A stretch of 64,000 bases of DNA from VFJZ01 sp046598415 (GTDB lineage Bacteria > Actinomycetota > Thermoleophilia > Gaiellales > F1-60-MAGs149), in the NCBI GenBank assembly GCA_046598415.1, contig JBKJIG010000034.1, forward strand, positions 43,297-107,296, given 5' to 3'. The position numbers were made by a program, and so were the translations under genes. Numbering within the stretch: the stretch's first letter is position 1; each line of letters starts with the position of its first letter. Below are positions 52,285 through 60,042 of the stretch, one piece after another. The notes beneath the pieces were generated by a model. That model had not been told where the DNA came from. It ran no database searches and worked only from the letters and a program-made list of their open reading frames with translations.

Positions 52285-53241
52285 TCAGACGGCCGAGCCG
52301 GTCAGCTCGGTTACCCGAGAGAGTGCGGCAAACCGCGTCGCATCACGCGGGTCGAAACGCCCGGCGCCGACCGAGCGCGTGTTGGCCGTCCCGCACCCGA
52401 CGGCCTGCCGGAGGCACTCCTCGACCGGCCGCTTGCGCACCCGCGCGGCCAGAAACCCGGCCAGCAGGGCATCGCCGGAGCCGACCGTGGAGACCGGCTC
52501 GACCGGGTCGACATCGACCTGGAAGCGGCGCGTCTTCGGCCCCTCGCGCACGAGCGCGTGAACGCCGTTCTCGCGGGTGATGAGCACGTTGCGCGGACCC
52601 ATCTCGGCGATCTCGTCCAGGGCCAGCGCGAAGTCTGCATCGGTGGAGAACTCGTGCCCGACCATCTCCTCGGCCTCGGCCTGGTTGGGCGCCACCCAGT
52701 CGGGGTTGGCGGAGAATGCGTGGCGCAGCGGGTCGCCCTCGGAGTCGACGATCAGCTCGACGTCGCGACGGCGCAGGTCGCGCACCGTCTGGGCGTACCA
52801 GTCGGGATCGACCCGGCGGGGCAGCGAGCCGGCCAGCACGATCGCCGTCGCGCTGGCCGCCAGGTAGCGCAGCTTCTCGGTCAGCACGGCCAGTTCGGCT
52901 GGCTCGACCTCGGGGCCGTACTCGAAGATCTCGGTCTGCCGCCCGATGGTCGGGTCGGTGACGACGGTCGTCATCCGCGACTCGTCCGCGATGCGCACGA
53001 AGTCGTTCAGAATCCCTTCGCGCATCAGGTCCTCGACGATCAGCGTGCCGTTGCGGCCGCCGGCCAGCCCGCACGCCACGACCGGCTCGCCGAGCCGCTT
53101 CAGCGCCCGAGCGACGTTGATGCCCTTGCCACCGGCGAGGGACTCTCCGCGCTGGCACCGATGACGCTGGCCGAGCTGGAAGTTCGCGACGTTGAGGGTC
53201 TTGTCGATCGCCGCGTTGGGGGTGACGGTGACGATCACCAC
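52285..53241 (-). CDS. PfkB-family sugar kinase, 1-phosphofructokinase type
   Basis: A 318-aa ribokinase-fold kinase close to 1-phosphofructokinase/tagatose-6-phosphate kinase (FruK/LacC). It has TPNAAIDKTL at the N-terminus, the substrate motif GGKGINVARALKRLG, and the catalytic/anion-hole motif GSGDALLAGFLA. No sugar PTS or isomerase gene adjoins, so the substrate is not fixed. Two adjacent GTG codons (53241 and 53238) could start translation; a TACCCT box is 5 or 8 nt upstream, so the second is attractive for a leaderless mRNA. Confidence 0.9.
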   Translation of the reverse strand: MVIVTVTPNAAIDKTLNVANFQLGQRHRCQRGESLAGGKGINVARALKRLGEPVVACGLAGGRNGTLIVEDLMREGILNDFVRIADESRMTTVVTDPTIGRQTEIFEYGPEVEPAELAVLTEKLRYLAASATAIVLAGSLPRRVDPDWYAQTVRDLRRRDVELIVDSEGDPLRHAFSANPDWVAPNQAEAEEMVGHEFSTDADFALALDEIAEMGPRNVLITRENGVHALVREGPKTRRFQVDVDPVEPVSTVGSGDALLAGFLAARVRKRPVEECLRQAVGCGTANTRSVGAGRFDPRDATRFAALSRVTELTGSAV

Positions 53242-53246
53242 GCGAG

Positions 53247-53252
53247 AGGGTA
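53247..53252 (-). promoter_or_regulatory. -10 box TACCCT of the PfkB gene
   Basis: TACCCT on the minus strand lies in the 19-bp gap after the carboxypeptidase gene and is 8 nt before the second of two tandem GTG codons. Confidence 0.4.
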
Positions 53253-53260
53253 GCCGACGA

Positions 53261-54364
53261 TCAGAGCCCGAAGGGGTCCAGCACGTGTCCGGCCATGAAC
53301 GAGAGGCGATCGATGATGCCGGGCGCCGCCACGTCGTTGGCGGCGACCAGCGACGTCGTCGCCGCCACCGTGTCGCCGACCAGCACCTCCACCTGGCCGA
53401 TCGCCTGGCCCTGCCGGAGTGGCGGCGTCGCGCTCGCCAGCCGGTAGCGGAGCCGCACCTGCTCGCCCGGCCGGATCGTGAGTCGCAGCGTCTTTTCGAC
53501 CCGCGCGTCGACGGTGCCGCCGTACGGCATCGCCAGCCGGCCCCCGACCGCGCCCGCGCGGACCGCCACGGCCGTGTGCAGCTGCGAGAAGCCCCAGTCC
53601 AGCAGCCGCGCGATGTCGCGGTCGCGGGTCGTCTGGTCGGGGGCGCCGAGACCCACGACGTAGATGCGCCGCCCGCCCCGCCTGGCCGTCGCGGCGAGGC
53701 ACCAGCCGGCGTCGTTGGTGTGACCCGTCTTGACGCCGTCGGCGCCCGCGTACACGCCCAGCATCGTGTTGGCGGCGGCGAGGCGCAGCCCGTCGATGAC
53801 GGCCGAGCGGAGACGGACGATGGACCGCAGGCCTGCCATCGTCATCAGCTGCTGTGCCAGGATCAGCTGATCGGCCGCGGTCGAGTGCTGGCCGTCGGCG
53901 TCGAGGCCGTAGGGCGCGCGATAGACGGTGTCGGTCATCCCGAGCTGCCGGGCGGTGCGGTTCATCCGCCGCACGAACGCCGCCTCGGAGCCGTCGATGC
54001 CGATCGCGAGCGTCTCGGCCGCGTCGTTGGCGCTCGGCACCATCAGCCCCTCGAGCAGGTCGCGGCCCGACACTCGGCGCCCGGCGCGCAGGCCGGCCGT
54101 CGACTCGCCGACGGTGGTCGCCGCCACCGGCACGGTGTAGGTCTTCTCGAGCGCCCCGGCCCGGAGCGCCAGGTAGGCGGTCATCATCTTGGTGATGCTG
54201 GCGATCGCCCGCGGCGCGTCGGACTTCCGCTCGGCCAGGATGCGGCCGTCGCGGCCGTCCGCGATCACGTAGCTCGGGAACGTCACGTCGGGTGGCGCAG
54301 CCGCCCGGGCCGCCGGCACGGCGCCCCCGAGCAGCAGCGCGATGATCGCAATCGTCCGCCGCAC
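53261..54364 (-). CDS. D-alanyl-D-alanine carboxypeptidase (PBP5/6-like)
   Basis: A 367-aa exported penicillin-binding protein of the S11 family that trims the terminal D-Ala from peptidoglycan stems. Signal peptide RTIAIIALLLGG ends near AARAAA (about residue 23). The catalytic SITK is at about residue 56, SAN in VPSANDAAE, and KTG in DGVKTGHTN. A beta-rich C-terminal domain of about 90 aa follows. I chose GTG 54364 because a TAGCCT box lies 7 nt upstream and the signal peptide then starts directly; GTG 54397 is the longer option. Confidence 0.93.
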   Translation of the reverse strand: MRRTIAIIALLLGGAVPAARAAAPPDVTFPSYVIADGRDGRILAERKSDAPRAIASITKMMTAYLALRAGALEKTYTVPVAATTVGESTAGLRAGRRVSGRDLLEGLMVPSANDAAETLAIGIDGSEAAFVRRMNRTARQLGMTDTVYRAPYGLDADGQHSTAADQLILAQQLMTMAGLRSIVRLRSAVIDGLRLAAANTMLGVYAGADGVKTGHTNDAGWCLAATARRGGRRIYVVGLGAPDQTTRDRDIARLLDWGFSQLHTAVAVRAGAVGGRLAMPYGGTVDARVEKTLRLTIRPGEQVRLRYRLASATPPLRQGQAIGQVEVLVGDTVAATTSLVAANDVAAPGIIDRLSFMAGHVLDPFGL

Positions 54365-54371
54365 GGCGCGA

Positions 54372-54377
54372 AGGCTA
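54372..54377 (-). promoter_or_regulatory. -10 box TAGCCT of the carboxypeptidase gene
   Basis: TAGCCT on the minus strand is 7 nt before GTG 54364. It decides the start of the carboxypeptidase gene. Confidence 0.5.
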
Positions 54378-54428
54378 GCCCACGGACTCGGCGTCACCGT
54401 CGTTTCCGGCCCGGCCGCGTAGCCCCCG

Positions 54429-54434
54429 TATACT
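54429..54434 (+). promoter_or_regulatory. -10 box TATACT of the membrane-protein gene at 54442
   Basis: TATACT, one base from the TATAAT consensus, ends 7 nt before the GTG at 54442. No Shine-Dalgarno sequence is present, so the mRNA is leaderless. Confidence 0.6.
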
Positions 54435-54441
54435 GCCCGCC

Positions 54442-55245
54442 GTGGAGCGCAGCCCTGTCCGAGCGCCGAGCGCGACGGGCGCCTGGCTCCGGCGCGCCGG
54501 GCGCATCATGGCGTCCAACCAGCGCCTGTTGTTCTTCCCGATCGCCCTGCAGGTGGGCGGCGCGCTGCTGATGCTGCCGGTCACGCTGGCGTCGCACGAC
54601 ACCGTCACCTTCGACGTGTACGCCCGCGACGTCGCCGACGACCGCGTCACGCTCGACCTGTTCGGCGCCTCGTCGACGTCGACGGGCACGTACGTCGGCC
54701 TCGCGGTCGCGATCATCCTGGGTGCGTTGCTGACTGCGTGGCTGGCCGGCGCCTTCATCCGGTCGATCAGCGATGGCGCGCTGCGCTGGTGGCCCGGCAC
54801 GCCGACCTTCGCGAAGCTCGCCCTCATCTACCTCGTGACGAGCACGATCGCGCTCGGGCTCGGCATCGCGGCCGTTCACGACTACGGCCTGCCGGCGCTG
54901 TTCGGCGGCCTCGCGCTGGCCGTGGTGTTCGGCTTCACCGACTACGCGGTCGTGTTCGAGGACCGGTCGATCGGCGACGCGATCCGGCGTAGCCTGCGCA
55001 TCTGGCGGATCCGCTGGCGCGAGGCGTTGCTCACGTGGATCACGTTCCTGTTCGTCAGCGACATCATCTTCTCGATGTTCGTCGGCACCATCACCGACTC
55101 CGACGGCGTCTTCCCCGGCTTCCTCGGCGCGCTGCTGCTGGTGCTCGCACTGGCCGCCTACGCCAGCGACTGCCTGCTGATCGCGCTGCTGCTGGAGACG
55201 CCCGACGAGGCGCTTACTGCACCCGGATCCGCGCCCCCGGCGTGA
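54442..55245 (+). CDS. Hypothetical polytopic membrane protein
   Basis: A 267-aa membrane protein with about six hydrophobic segments and no family I can name. Helices begin at LLFFPIALQVGGALLML and end at LLLVLALAAYASDCLLIALLL. An Arg/Trp-rich cytosolic loop (RRSLRIWRIRWREALL) in the middle resembles YciC- or DUF4013-like membrane proteins. GTG at 54442 follows a near-consensus -10 box. The 3' end overlaps the convergent LysM gene by 32 bp. Confidence 0.75.
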   Translation: MERSPVRAPSATGAWLRRAGRIMASNQRLLFFPIALQVGGALLMLPVTLASHDTVTFDVYARDVADDRVTLDLFGASSTSTGTYVGLAVAIILGALLTAWLAGAFIRSISDGALRWWPGTPTFAKLALIYLVTSTIALGLGIAAVHDYGLPALFGGLALAVVFGFTDYAVVFEDRSIGDAIRRSLRIWRIRWREALLTWITFLFVSDIIFSMFVGTITDSDGVFPGFLGALLLVLALAAYASDCLLIALLLETPDEALTAPGSAPPA

Positions 55246-55582
55246 GCTTCAGCGGGTCGACGTTCGGGTTCAGCTCGGTGAGCGCGTCGACCGTGGTCTT
55301 GAAGTCGTCGGCGATCGAGGAGAACGACTCGCCGTCCTTGACGCGGTGGAACTTCTTCGCGACCGGCCCGGTCGCGGTGGTGGCGGCGGCAGTGGTCGCG
55401 GACGCGGTCGTCTTCGGCTTCTCCTGAGCCTCCTTACGGCGCGCGTCGAGGGTGCTCGTGACGACGGACACCACGATCACGACCGCGACGAGCAGCGCGG
55501 CAGGGGCGACGAACGTCCACGCCGAGAAGCGCCGGTAGGAGCGACGGCGCAGCGCGGCCCGGCTGGAATCACGCAAACGCAT
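55214..55582 (-). CDS. Membrane-anchored LysM-domain protein
   Basis: A 122-aa protein with a short basic cytosolic tail, one transmembrane helix (FVAPAALLVAVVIVVSVV), a Thr/Ala-rich linker and a C-terminal LysM domain (HRVKDGESFSSIADDFKTT then LNPNVDPLKLTPGARIRV) that would bind peptidoglycan outside the membrane. It may tether the membrane to the wall. The start is uncertain among ATG 55594 and 55582; both overlap the pyrF 3' end. Confidence 0.85.
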   Translation of the reverse strand: MRLRDSSRAALRRRSYRRFSAWTFVAPAALLVAVVIVVSVVTSTLDARRKEAQEKPKTTASATTAAATTATGPVAKKFHRVKDGESFSSIADDFKTTVDALTELNPNVDPLKLTPGARIRVQ

Positions 55583-56477
55583 GCCGCGCGACATTCCACG
55601 TCGTGGTGCGATGCTCCTGCGCCGCGGCGGCAACTGCGTGCCGCCAGTCGCCTCCGGTGTGGCGCCACGCCTCGATCACGGAGCGCGCCGCGACGACCAG
55701 CCCGGCGGCCGGGTGCGGGGTGAACGCCGGCGCGGCGTCCTCGATGCGCCCGCCCTGGGCGCCGAGCCCGGGAATCAGCAGCGGCGCGGTGGGCATGAGG
55801 GCTCGGGCCCGCGCCAGCGCCTCGGGCTGCGTGAGGCCGATCACGGCACCCACCGACGAGAGCCCGCAGGCTCCCACCCGGCCTGCGCCGAGCGCCGCGA
55901 CGAGACGCGCGGATACCTCCCAGACGGTGCCGTCGGGCGTCGTCAGGGCCTGCAGGTCGGCGGATCCGGGGTTCGACGTGCGCACGAGGACGTAGATACC
56001 CCCGCCGGCGCGATCGCACGCATCGGCGAAGGGATCGAGCGAGTCGCCGCCGAGGTACGGGTTCACGGTCAGCGCGTCGGCCAGGGGCGGCTCGCCGCCG
56101 GGGCGGGGCTCGAGCCACGCGCCGGCATAGGCGGCGGCCGTCGACGCGATGTCGCCGCGCTTGGCGTCGGCGATCACGGGCACGCCGAGCTCGGTGGCCA
56201 CGGCGCAGACGCGCTCCAGCGCCGTCAGGCCGTAGCCGCCGAGCGCCTCGAAGAACGCCACCTGGGGCTTGATCGCGGCCGCCGCGGGCGCGGCCGCCTC
56301 GACCAGGCCGATGCAGTACCGCTCGACCGCGCGGGCCAGGCCGGAGCGATCGTCGCGGAGGCCCTTGTAGCACGCGGCCGGAAACGGCGGACGCGGATCG
56401 ATGCCGACGCAGAGCACCGAGGAGACCGCCTCCACCCGCGCTGCAAGGCGGTCGGCGAAGTGGACGGGATCGCGCAT
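55569..56477 (-). CDS. pyrF: Orotidine 5'-phosphate decarboxylase, type 2
   Basis: A 302-aa UMP-forming decarboxylase of the long (type 2) PyrF subfamily found in actinobacteria. CVGIDPRP is at the N-terminus, and the catalytic Lys/Asp array is in IADAKRGDIAST. VNPYLGGDSL and the C-terminal LLIPGLGAQGG phosphate-binding loop are intact. ATG at 56477 follows a TACACT box by 8 nt; AAGGA in that spacer may also help ribosome binding. Confidence 0.95.
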   Translation of the reverse strand: MRDPVHFADRLAARVEAVSSVLCVGIDPRPPFPAACYKGLRDDRSGLARAVERYCIGLVEAAAPAAAAIKPQVAFFEALGGYGLTALERVCAVATELGVPVIADAKRGDIASTAAAYAGAWLEPRPGGEPPLADALTVNPYLGGDSLDPFADACDRAGGGIYVLVRTSNPGSADLQALTTPDGTVWEVSARLVAALGAGRVGACGLSSVGAVIGLTQPEALARARALMPTAPLLIPGLGAQGGRIEDAAPAFTPHPAAGLVVAARSVIEAWRHTGGDWRHAVAAAAQEHRTTTWNVARHAFA

Positions 56478-56485
56478 CGGTCCTT

Positions 56486-56491
56486 AGTGTA
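56486..56491 (-). promoter_or_regulatory. -10 box TACACT of pyrF
   Basis: TACACT on the minus strand is 8 nt before the pyrF ATG in the 32-bp gap after the DnaQ-UvrC hybrid gene. Confidence 0.5.
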
Positions 56492-56509
56492 GACGCCGGG
56501 CCGCGACGC

Positions 56510-58360
56510 TCAGACGCGGGCGCGGGCGGCGCCGACGGCCGCCACCAGGCCGGCGCCGGCGCCGGCCACGGCGACGTGCGTGGAGGCGGGTCGCGCGAAG
56601 GCGGCGGCCACGTGCAGCGCCTCGTCGCGACGGTCGGCCGCCACGGCGTGCAACCCCTCGTGGCCCGGGCCGTTCGCGACGGCGCGGGCGACCGCCGTCG
56701 CCAGGGCCGAGATCTCGAGCACCGCGTCGCCCGCCCGGGGCAGCGGGCGCTGCTCGACCACCAGGCCGTGGGCGACCGCGAACGCCGCGACCAGGCGCCG
56801 GTCGCGGTGCGCGCACAGCACCACGCCATGCAGTGCCCGGGCCGCGCGCACCCGGCGCAGCTCCGTGCCCGCGGCCCGCAGCGCCGCCTCGTCGTCGCGC
56901 AGCCGCGCGGCCTCCTCGAACCGGAGGTCGGCGGCGAGGGTGGCGCGACGCTCGCGCAGCCGGGTGATGGGAACGCCACCGCCCTGCAGCGCGGCGGCCA
57001 GCGCATCGGCCGCCGCATCGTGGGCGGCACGCTCGACTGGGCCCCGGCAGGGCGCCAGGCAGCGACCCAGCCGGCCCTCGAGGCAGCCCTCCTCGACCGG
57101 ATCGGCCGCGCGGCAGGAGCGCAGGCCGTACGCCAGGCGTAATGCGCGGGCGACCTCGTCGGCGGAGCGTCGCCGTCCGACCGGGCCGGCGTAGAGGGCG
57201 CCGTCGACGCCGACCTCGTCGGCCGTCACGAGCCGCGCGAGGCGCTCGCGCTCGAGGCGCAGGAACGCCAGCTTGTCGGGTCGCGCGCCCTGCCGGTTGG
57301 CACCGGGCCGCAGCGTGCCGATGAGGCCGATCTCGTCGAGCCGGGCCTCGAACGGCGAGCCGGCCTCGCGGAACTCGAGCCCCTCGACCGCCGGCAGCAC
57401 GCGTTCGACGGGGCGCGGCGTACCCGCGCCGCGGAAGTACGACATGGTGCGCTGGCGCAGGTCGCCGGCGGCACCCACGTACAGCGGCCGGTCGGCCGCG
57501 TCGCGCATCACGTAGGTGCCCGGCGTGCGCGGCGCCGCCTCGGCCAGCGCACGCTTGGTGTGGGCGCGCCGGGCCGGTGGCACGCACAGTGCCACCAGGT
57601 CGTCGACCGTCTCGGCGCCGCGCTCCTGGGCCTTGCCGATCAGCGCGAGCAGGATCTCGGCCGTCGCCAGCGCGTCGGGCAGCGCACGGTGACAGGGCTG
57701 GGTCTCGGTCGCGAACCGGTCGGCGAGGGCGCCCAGCGAGTAGCGCGTGCGGCCCGGCACCAGCTTGCGCGCCAGCGGCACCGTGTCGAGCACGGTGCCC
57801 GCGAACCGGCGGCCGCGCAGCCGGCGCAGCTCGGCGTCGATGAAGCCGATGTCGAAGCGGGCGTTGTGCGCCACCAGCACCGCGTCGCCGGCGAACGCCA
57901 GGAACGCCCGCAGCGCGGAGCCCACCCCCACCCTGCCCGCCAGGTCCTGCGGGCGGATGCCGGTCAGGCGCGTGATCTCGGACGGCAGCGGCACGCCGGG
58001 ATCGACCAGTCGCTCGAACCGGCCGGCCAGCTCGAAGCCCTCGACCCGCACCGCGCCGATCTCGACGATGCGGTCGGCTCCCGGCCGGATGCCCGTCGTC
58101 TCGAGGTCGACCACGCAGAACACCGCATCGCCCAGCGCCAGCCGCACCGGCGACCACGCCGCGAGGGCGATCTCGGTGCCGCTGCGCCAGGCCAGCCGCG
58201 CGTCGGCCTGCACCACCTGATCGACGATCTTCCGCTGCAGATCGACCGGCACGCGGCTGCTGCTCAGGAGCAGCCGCGCGGCGTCGGCGAGCGCCATCGG
58301 TTCCTGCGCTTCGTGCAGTGCCGAGGCGAGCCGGTCGGCGGAATCGAGACCCAACTGCAT
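56510..58360 (-). CDS. DEDDh exonuclease/GIY-YIG nuclease fusion (DnaQ-UvrC hybrid)
   Basis: A 616-aa DNA repair-type protein resembling the mycobacterial DnaQ-UvrC hybrid (Rv2191-like). The DEDDh exonuclease comes first (about residues 80-245): FCVVDLETTG, HNARFDIGFID and HRALPDALAT supply the acidic and His ligands. A GIY-YIG domain follows (about 280-360), with GTYVMRD and LYVGAAGDLRQRT in place of GIY and YIG. The C-terminal third is UvrC-like and Cys-containing (CRAADPVEEGC, CLAPCRGP), without a helix-hairpin-helix end. ATG at 58360 lies directly after a LexA box, which argues for SOS control and against the in-frame ATG at 58378 inside that box. Confidence 0.9.
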   Translation of the reverse strand: MQLGLDSADRLASALHEAQEPMALADAARLLLSSSRVPVDLQRKIVDQVVQADARLAWRSGTEIALAAWSPVRLALGDAVFCVVDLETTGIRPGADRIVEIGAVRVEGFELAGRFERLVDPGVPLPSEITRLTGIRPQDLAGRVGVGSALRAFLAFAGDAVLVAHNARFDIGFIDAELRRLRGRRFAGTVLDTVPLARKLVPGRTRYSLGALADRFATETQPCHRALPDALATAEILLALIGKAQERGAETVDDLVALCVPPARRAHTKRALAEAAPRTPGTYVMRDAADRPLYVGAAGDLRQRTMSYFRGAGTPRPVERVLPAVEGLEFREAGSPFEARLDEIGLIGTLRPGANRQGARPDKLAFLRLERERLARLVTADEVGVDGALYAGPVGRRRSADEVARALRLAYGLRSCRAADPVEEGCLEGRLGRCLAPCRGPVERAAHDAAADALAAALQGGGVPITRLRERRATLAADLRFEEAARLRDDEAALRAAGTELRRVRAARALHGVVLCAHRDRRLVAAFAVAHGLVVEQRPLPRAGDAVLEISALATAVARAVANGPGHEGLHAVAADRRDEALHVAAAFARPASTHVAVAGAGAGLVAAVGAARARV

Positions 58361-58361
58361 A

Positions 58362-58375
58362 CGAACACATGTTCG
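58362..58375. promoter_or_regulatory. LexA (SOS) box before the DnaQ-UvrC hybrid gene
   Basis: CGAACACATGTTCG fits the actinobacterial SOS box CGAACRNNYGTTCG at every defined position. It ends one base before the ATG at 58360, so LexA bound here would block transcription. Upstream on the minus strand are TTGACG (58408-58413) and TATTGT (58388-58393), with a short 14-bp spacer. Confidence 0.75.
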
Positions 58376-58460
58376 CACAGTGCGCGGACAATACCTGCAA
58401 ACCGCACCGTCAAGCGGAAAACGACGTCAGGAGGCGGGGCTGTCCATCCGAATCCTCCGG

Positions 58461-58466
58461 TAAAGT
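58461..58466 (+). promoter_or_regulatory. -10 box TAAAGT of the HU gene
   Basis: TAAAGT gives a predicted transcript start near 58473 and a leader of about 40 nt. GGAGG at 58498-58502 is the ribosome binding site, 9 nt before the GTG. Confidence 0.5.
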
Positions 58467-58511
58467 TCGCGCCCGTTCCACGCCAACGACCCCGGATGGA
58501 GGCGGACTCGC

Positions 58512-58790
58512 GTGACTAAAGCTGAGTTCATCGACAGTGTTGCCGCCAAGGCGAACCTGAGCAAGAAGGAAGCGGGCGCCGCGGTTGACGCCGTGCTCGA
58601 CACCATCTCCGGCACGCTCGCCGGTGGTGGCGACGTCGCATTCACCGGCTTCGGCAAGTTCCACGTGCAGAGCCGGGCCGCCCGGACGGGTGTCAACCCG
58701 CGCACCGGCGAGAAGGTCGATATCCCCGCCGGCAAGGTGCCGAAGTTCACCCCTGGCTCGTCCCTCAAGGGCAGCGTCAAGGGCACCTAG
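58512..58790 (+). CDS. hup: DNA-binding protein HU
   Basis: A 92-aa HU-family nucleoid protein. TKAEFIDSVAAKANLSKKEA is the N-terminal helical part, VAFTGFGKFHV the core strand and RTGVNPRTGEKVDIPAGKVP the DNA-embracing arm. It lacks the long Lys/Ala-rich tail of mycobacterial HupB. GTG at 58512 has GGAGG upstream, unlike the many leaderless genes nearby. Confidence 0.96.
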   Translation: MTKAEFIDSVAAKANLSKKEAGAAVDAVLDTISGTLAGGGDVAFTGFGKFHVQSRAARTGVNPRTGEKVDIPAGKVPKFTPGSSLKGSVKGT

Positions 58791-58800
58791 TACTGCGGAC

Positions 58801-58834
58801 CGGGGCCGGGCCCTGTGGAGGGAGCCCGGCCCCC
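58801..58834. terminator. Bidirectional terminator hairpin between HU and pyrE
   Basis: GGGGCCGGGC and GCCCGGCCCC form a perfect 10-bp stem with a 12-nt loop in the 62-bp gap between convergent genes. It can stop transcription from both sides. Confidence 0.7.
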
Positions 58835-58852
58835 GATCCCGCTGCCAGAGCC

Positions 58853-59377
58853 TCAGTCGACGCGCAGCGACGCGCGATCGAGCAGGCGGTGCAGCGCAAT
58901 GCCGTCGGCCGCCATCGCCTCGGCACCGCCCTCCTCGCGATCGACCACGCAGATCACGGTCTCGCACACCAGCTCCGCGGCGCGCAGCGCGTGCACGGAG
59001 TCGATCGCCGCGCCACCGGACGTGACGACGTCCTCGACCACGACGATGCGCTCGCCGGCCTCGTAGACCCCTTCCAGGCGCTGGCTGGTGCCGTACACCT
59101 TCGGCGCCTTGCGCACGATCACGAACGGCAGCCCGCTGCGCAGGCTGGCGGCCGCCGCGAGCGCGATCGCGCCCACCTCGGGCGCCGCGATGCGGGTCGC
59201 GTCCGGCTCGACCTCGGCAATCCGCTCGGCCAGCGCGTCGCCGATCTCGGCCAGCAGATCGGGGCGCGTGCCGAAGCGGTACTTGTCCACGTAGAAGCGG
59301 CTGCGGCGCCCGGAGCGCAGCAGGAAGTCGCCTTCCAGCACGGCTGCCGCGCGGACGCGGGCGGCGAGGTCGGTCAC
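58853..59377 (-). CDS. pyrE: Orotate phosphoribosyltransferase
   Basis: A 174-aa enzyme forming OMP from orotate and PRPP. The PRPP loop VVVEDVVTSGGAA is intact, and SRFYVDKYRFGTRPDLLAEI is the N-terminal substrate region. It is slightly short (E. coli PyrE has about 213 aa) but matches short actinobacterial forms. GTG at 59377 overlaps the upstream 68-aa ORF (GTGA). pyrF lies nearby, but no other pyrimidine genes adjoin. Confidence 0.94.
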   Translation of the reverse strand: MTDLAARVRAAAVLEGDFLLRSGRRSRFYVDKYRFGTRPDLLAEIGDALAERIAEVEPDATRIAAPEVGAIALAAAASLRSGLPFVIVRKAPKVYGTSQRLEGVYEAGERIVVVEDVVTSGGAAIDSVHALRAAELVCETVICVVDREEGGAEAMAADGIALHRLLDRASLRVD

Positions 59378-59580
59378 GTGACGGAGACCGCGAGGATGGC
59401 GTGCGCGGCCGGCAGGATGCCCGCCGACTCGGGCGAGTCGTCCGGCAGCGACAGCATCGAGCCGTCACCGAAGTACAGGTCGACGCGGGTCTGGTGCAGA
59501 CGGCGGCTGCGGCGCACGAGCACCGTCCCGAGCACCGACCCGGTGGCCACGGCGATCGCTGCGATCTTACCCCTCGCCAT
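59374..59580 (-). CDS. Small hypothetical protein (68 aa)
   Basis: A 68-aa protein with a short hydrophobic N-terminus (KIAAIAVATGSVLGTVLV) that could be a membrane anchor or signal, followed by a basic stretch and VDLYFGDGSMLSLPDD. No family is recognised. It overlaps the roadblock gene by 14 bp and pyrE by 4 bp, so it belongs to this transcription unit. Overlaps on both sides support it being a real gene. Confidence 0.6.
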   Translation of the reverse strand: MARGKIAAIAVATGSVLGTVLVRRSRRLHQTRVDLYFGDGSMLSLPDDSPESAGILPAAHAILAVSVT

Positions 59581-59977
59581 CGGATCCTCCCTCGCCGGCA
59601 GCCGCCGGCTCTGCCACGGGCGCCTCGACGGGCTCCTCGGCGATGTTGCGCAGGCACGTCTTGAGGTCGTAGAAGATCAGGCCGACCGTGGGGTCGCCGG
59701 CGGTGACCGCGCAGACCATGCGCGCGTCGTCCCGGACGGCGAACACGCTGCCGGCGGGGGTCGCCACCTCGAGCTGCGAGAGGACCGGACGGCCCAGCGA
59801 CGCACGCGCGTCGTCGGCCGCCCGCCACAGGTCGAGGGCGGCGCGCGCGATGCGCTCGGCGGCCGCGGAATCGCGCAGCGTGGATGCCTCGAGCGCGCCG
59901 TCGTTGCGGACGACGACCGCACGTTCGACCTGGGTCGAGATCTGCTTGAGGTCGGTCAGAGCCTCGGCGGGGTCCAT
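59567..59977 (-). CDS. Roadblock/LC7-domain-like protein
   Basis: A 136-aa protein of about the right size and pattern for a roadblock/LC7 domain: RAVVVRNDGALEAS (first strands), an Ala-rich helix, then VFAVRDDARMVCAVTAGDPTVG. Bacterial members often form complexes with small GTPases or regulate them, but no GTPase gene is adjacent. The C-terminus is Ala/Glu/Gly-rich and probably disordered. ATG at 59977 follows AGGAGG, a strong ribosome binding site. Confidence 0.75.
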   Translation of the reverse strand: MDPAEALTDLKQISTQVERAVVVRNDGALEASTLRDSAAAERIARAALDLWRAADDARASLGRPVLSQLEVATPAGSVFAVRDDARMVCAVTAGDPTVGLIFYDLKTCLRNIAEEPVEAPVAEPAAAGEGGSDGEG

Positions 59978-60004
59978 CGCTCCTCCTGGATCGCCGTCGC
60001 CGTG

Positions 60005-60010
60005 AGGCTA
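60005..60010 (-). promoter_or_regulatory. -10 box TAGCCT of the roadblock-pyrE operon
   Basis: TAGCCT on the minus strand lies within CGTGA-GGCTA-TCACG, a 5-bp inverted repeat at 60001-60015. It gives a leader of about 20 nt with AGGAGG. Confidence 0.4.
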
Positions 60011-60029
60011 TCACGGCGGGCCCGGCCCG

Positions 60030-60035
60030 TATGGT
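60030..60035 (+). promoter_or_regulatory. -10 box TATGGT of the BrkB-like gene
   Basis: TATGGT ends 7 nt before the ATG at 60043. This rules out the first in-frame ATG (60031), which lies inside the box. Confidence 0.5.
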
Positions 60036-60042
60036 ACGGATG

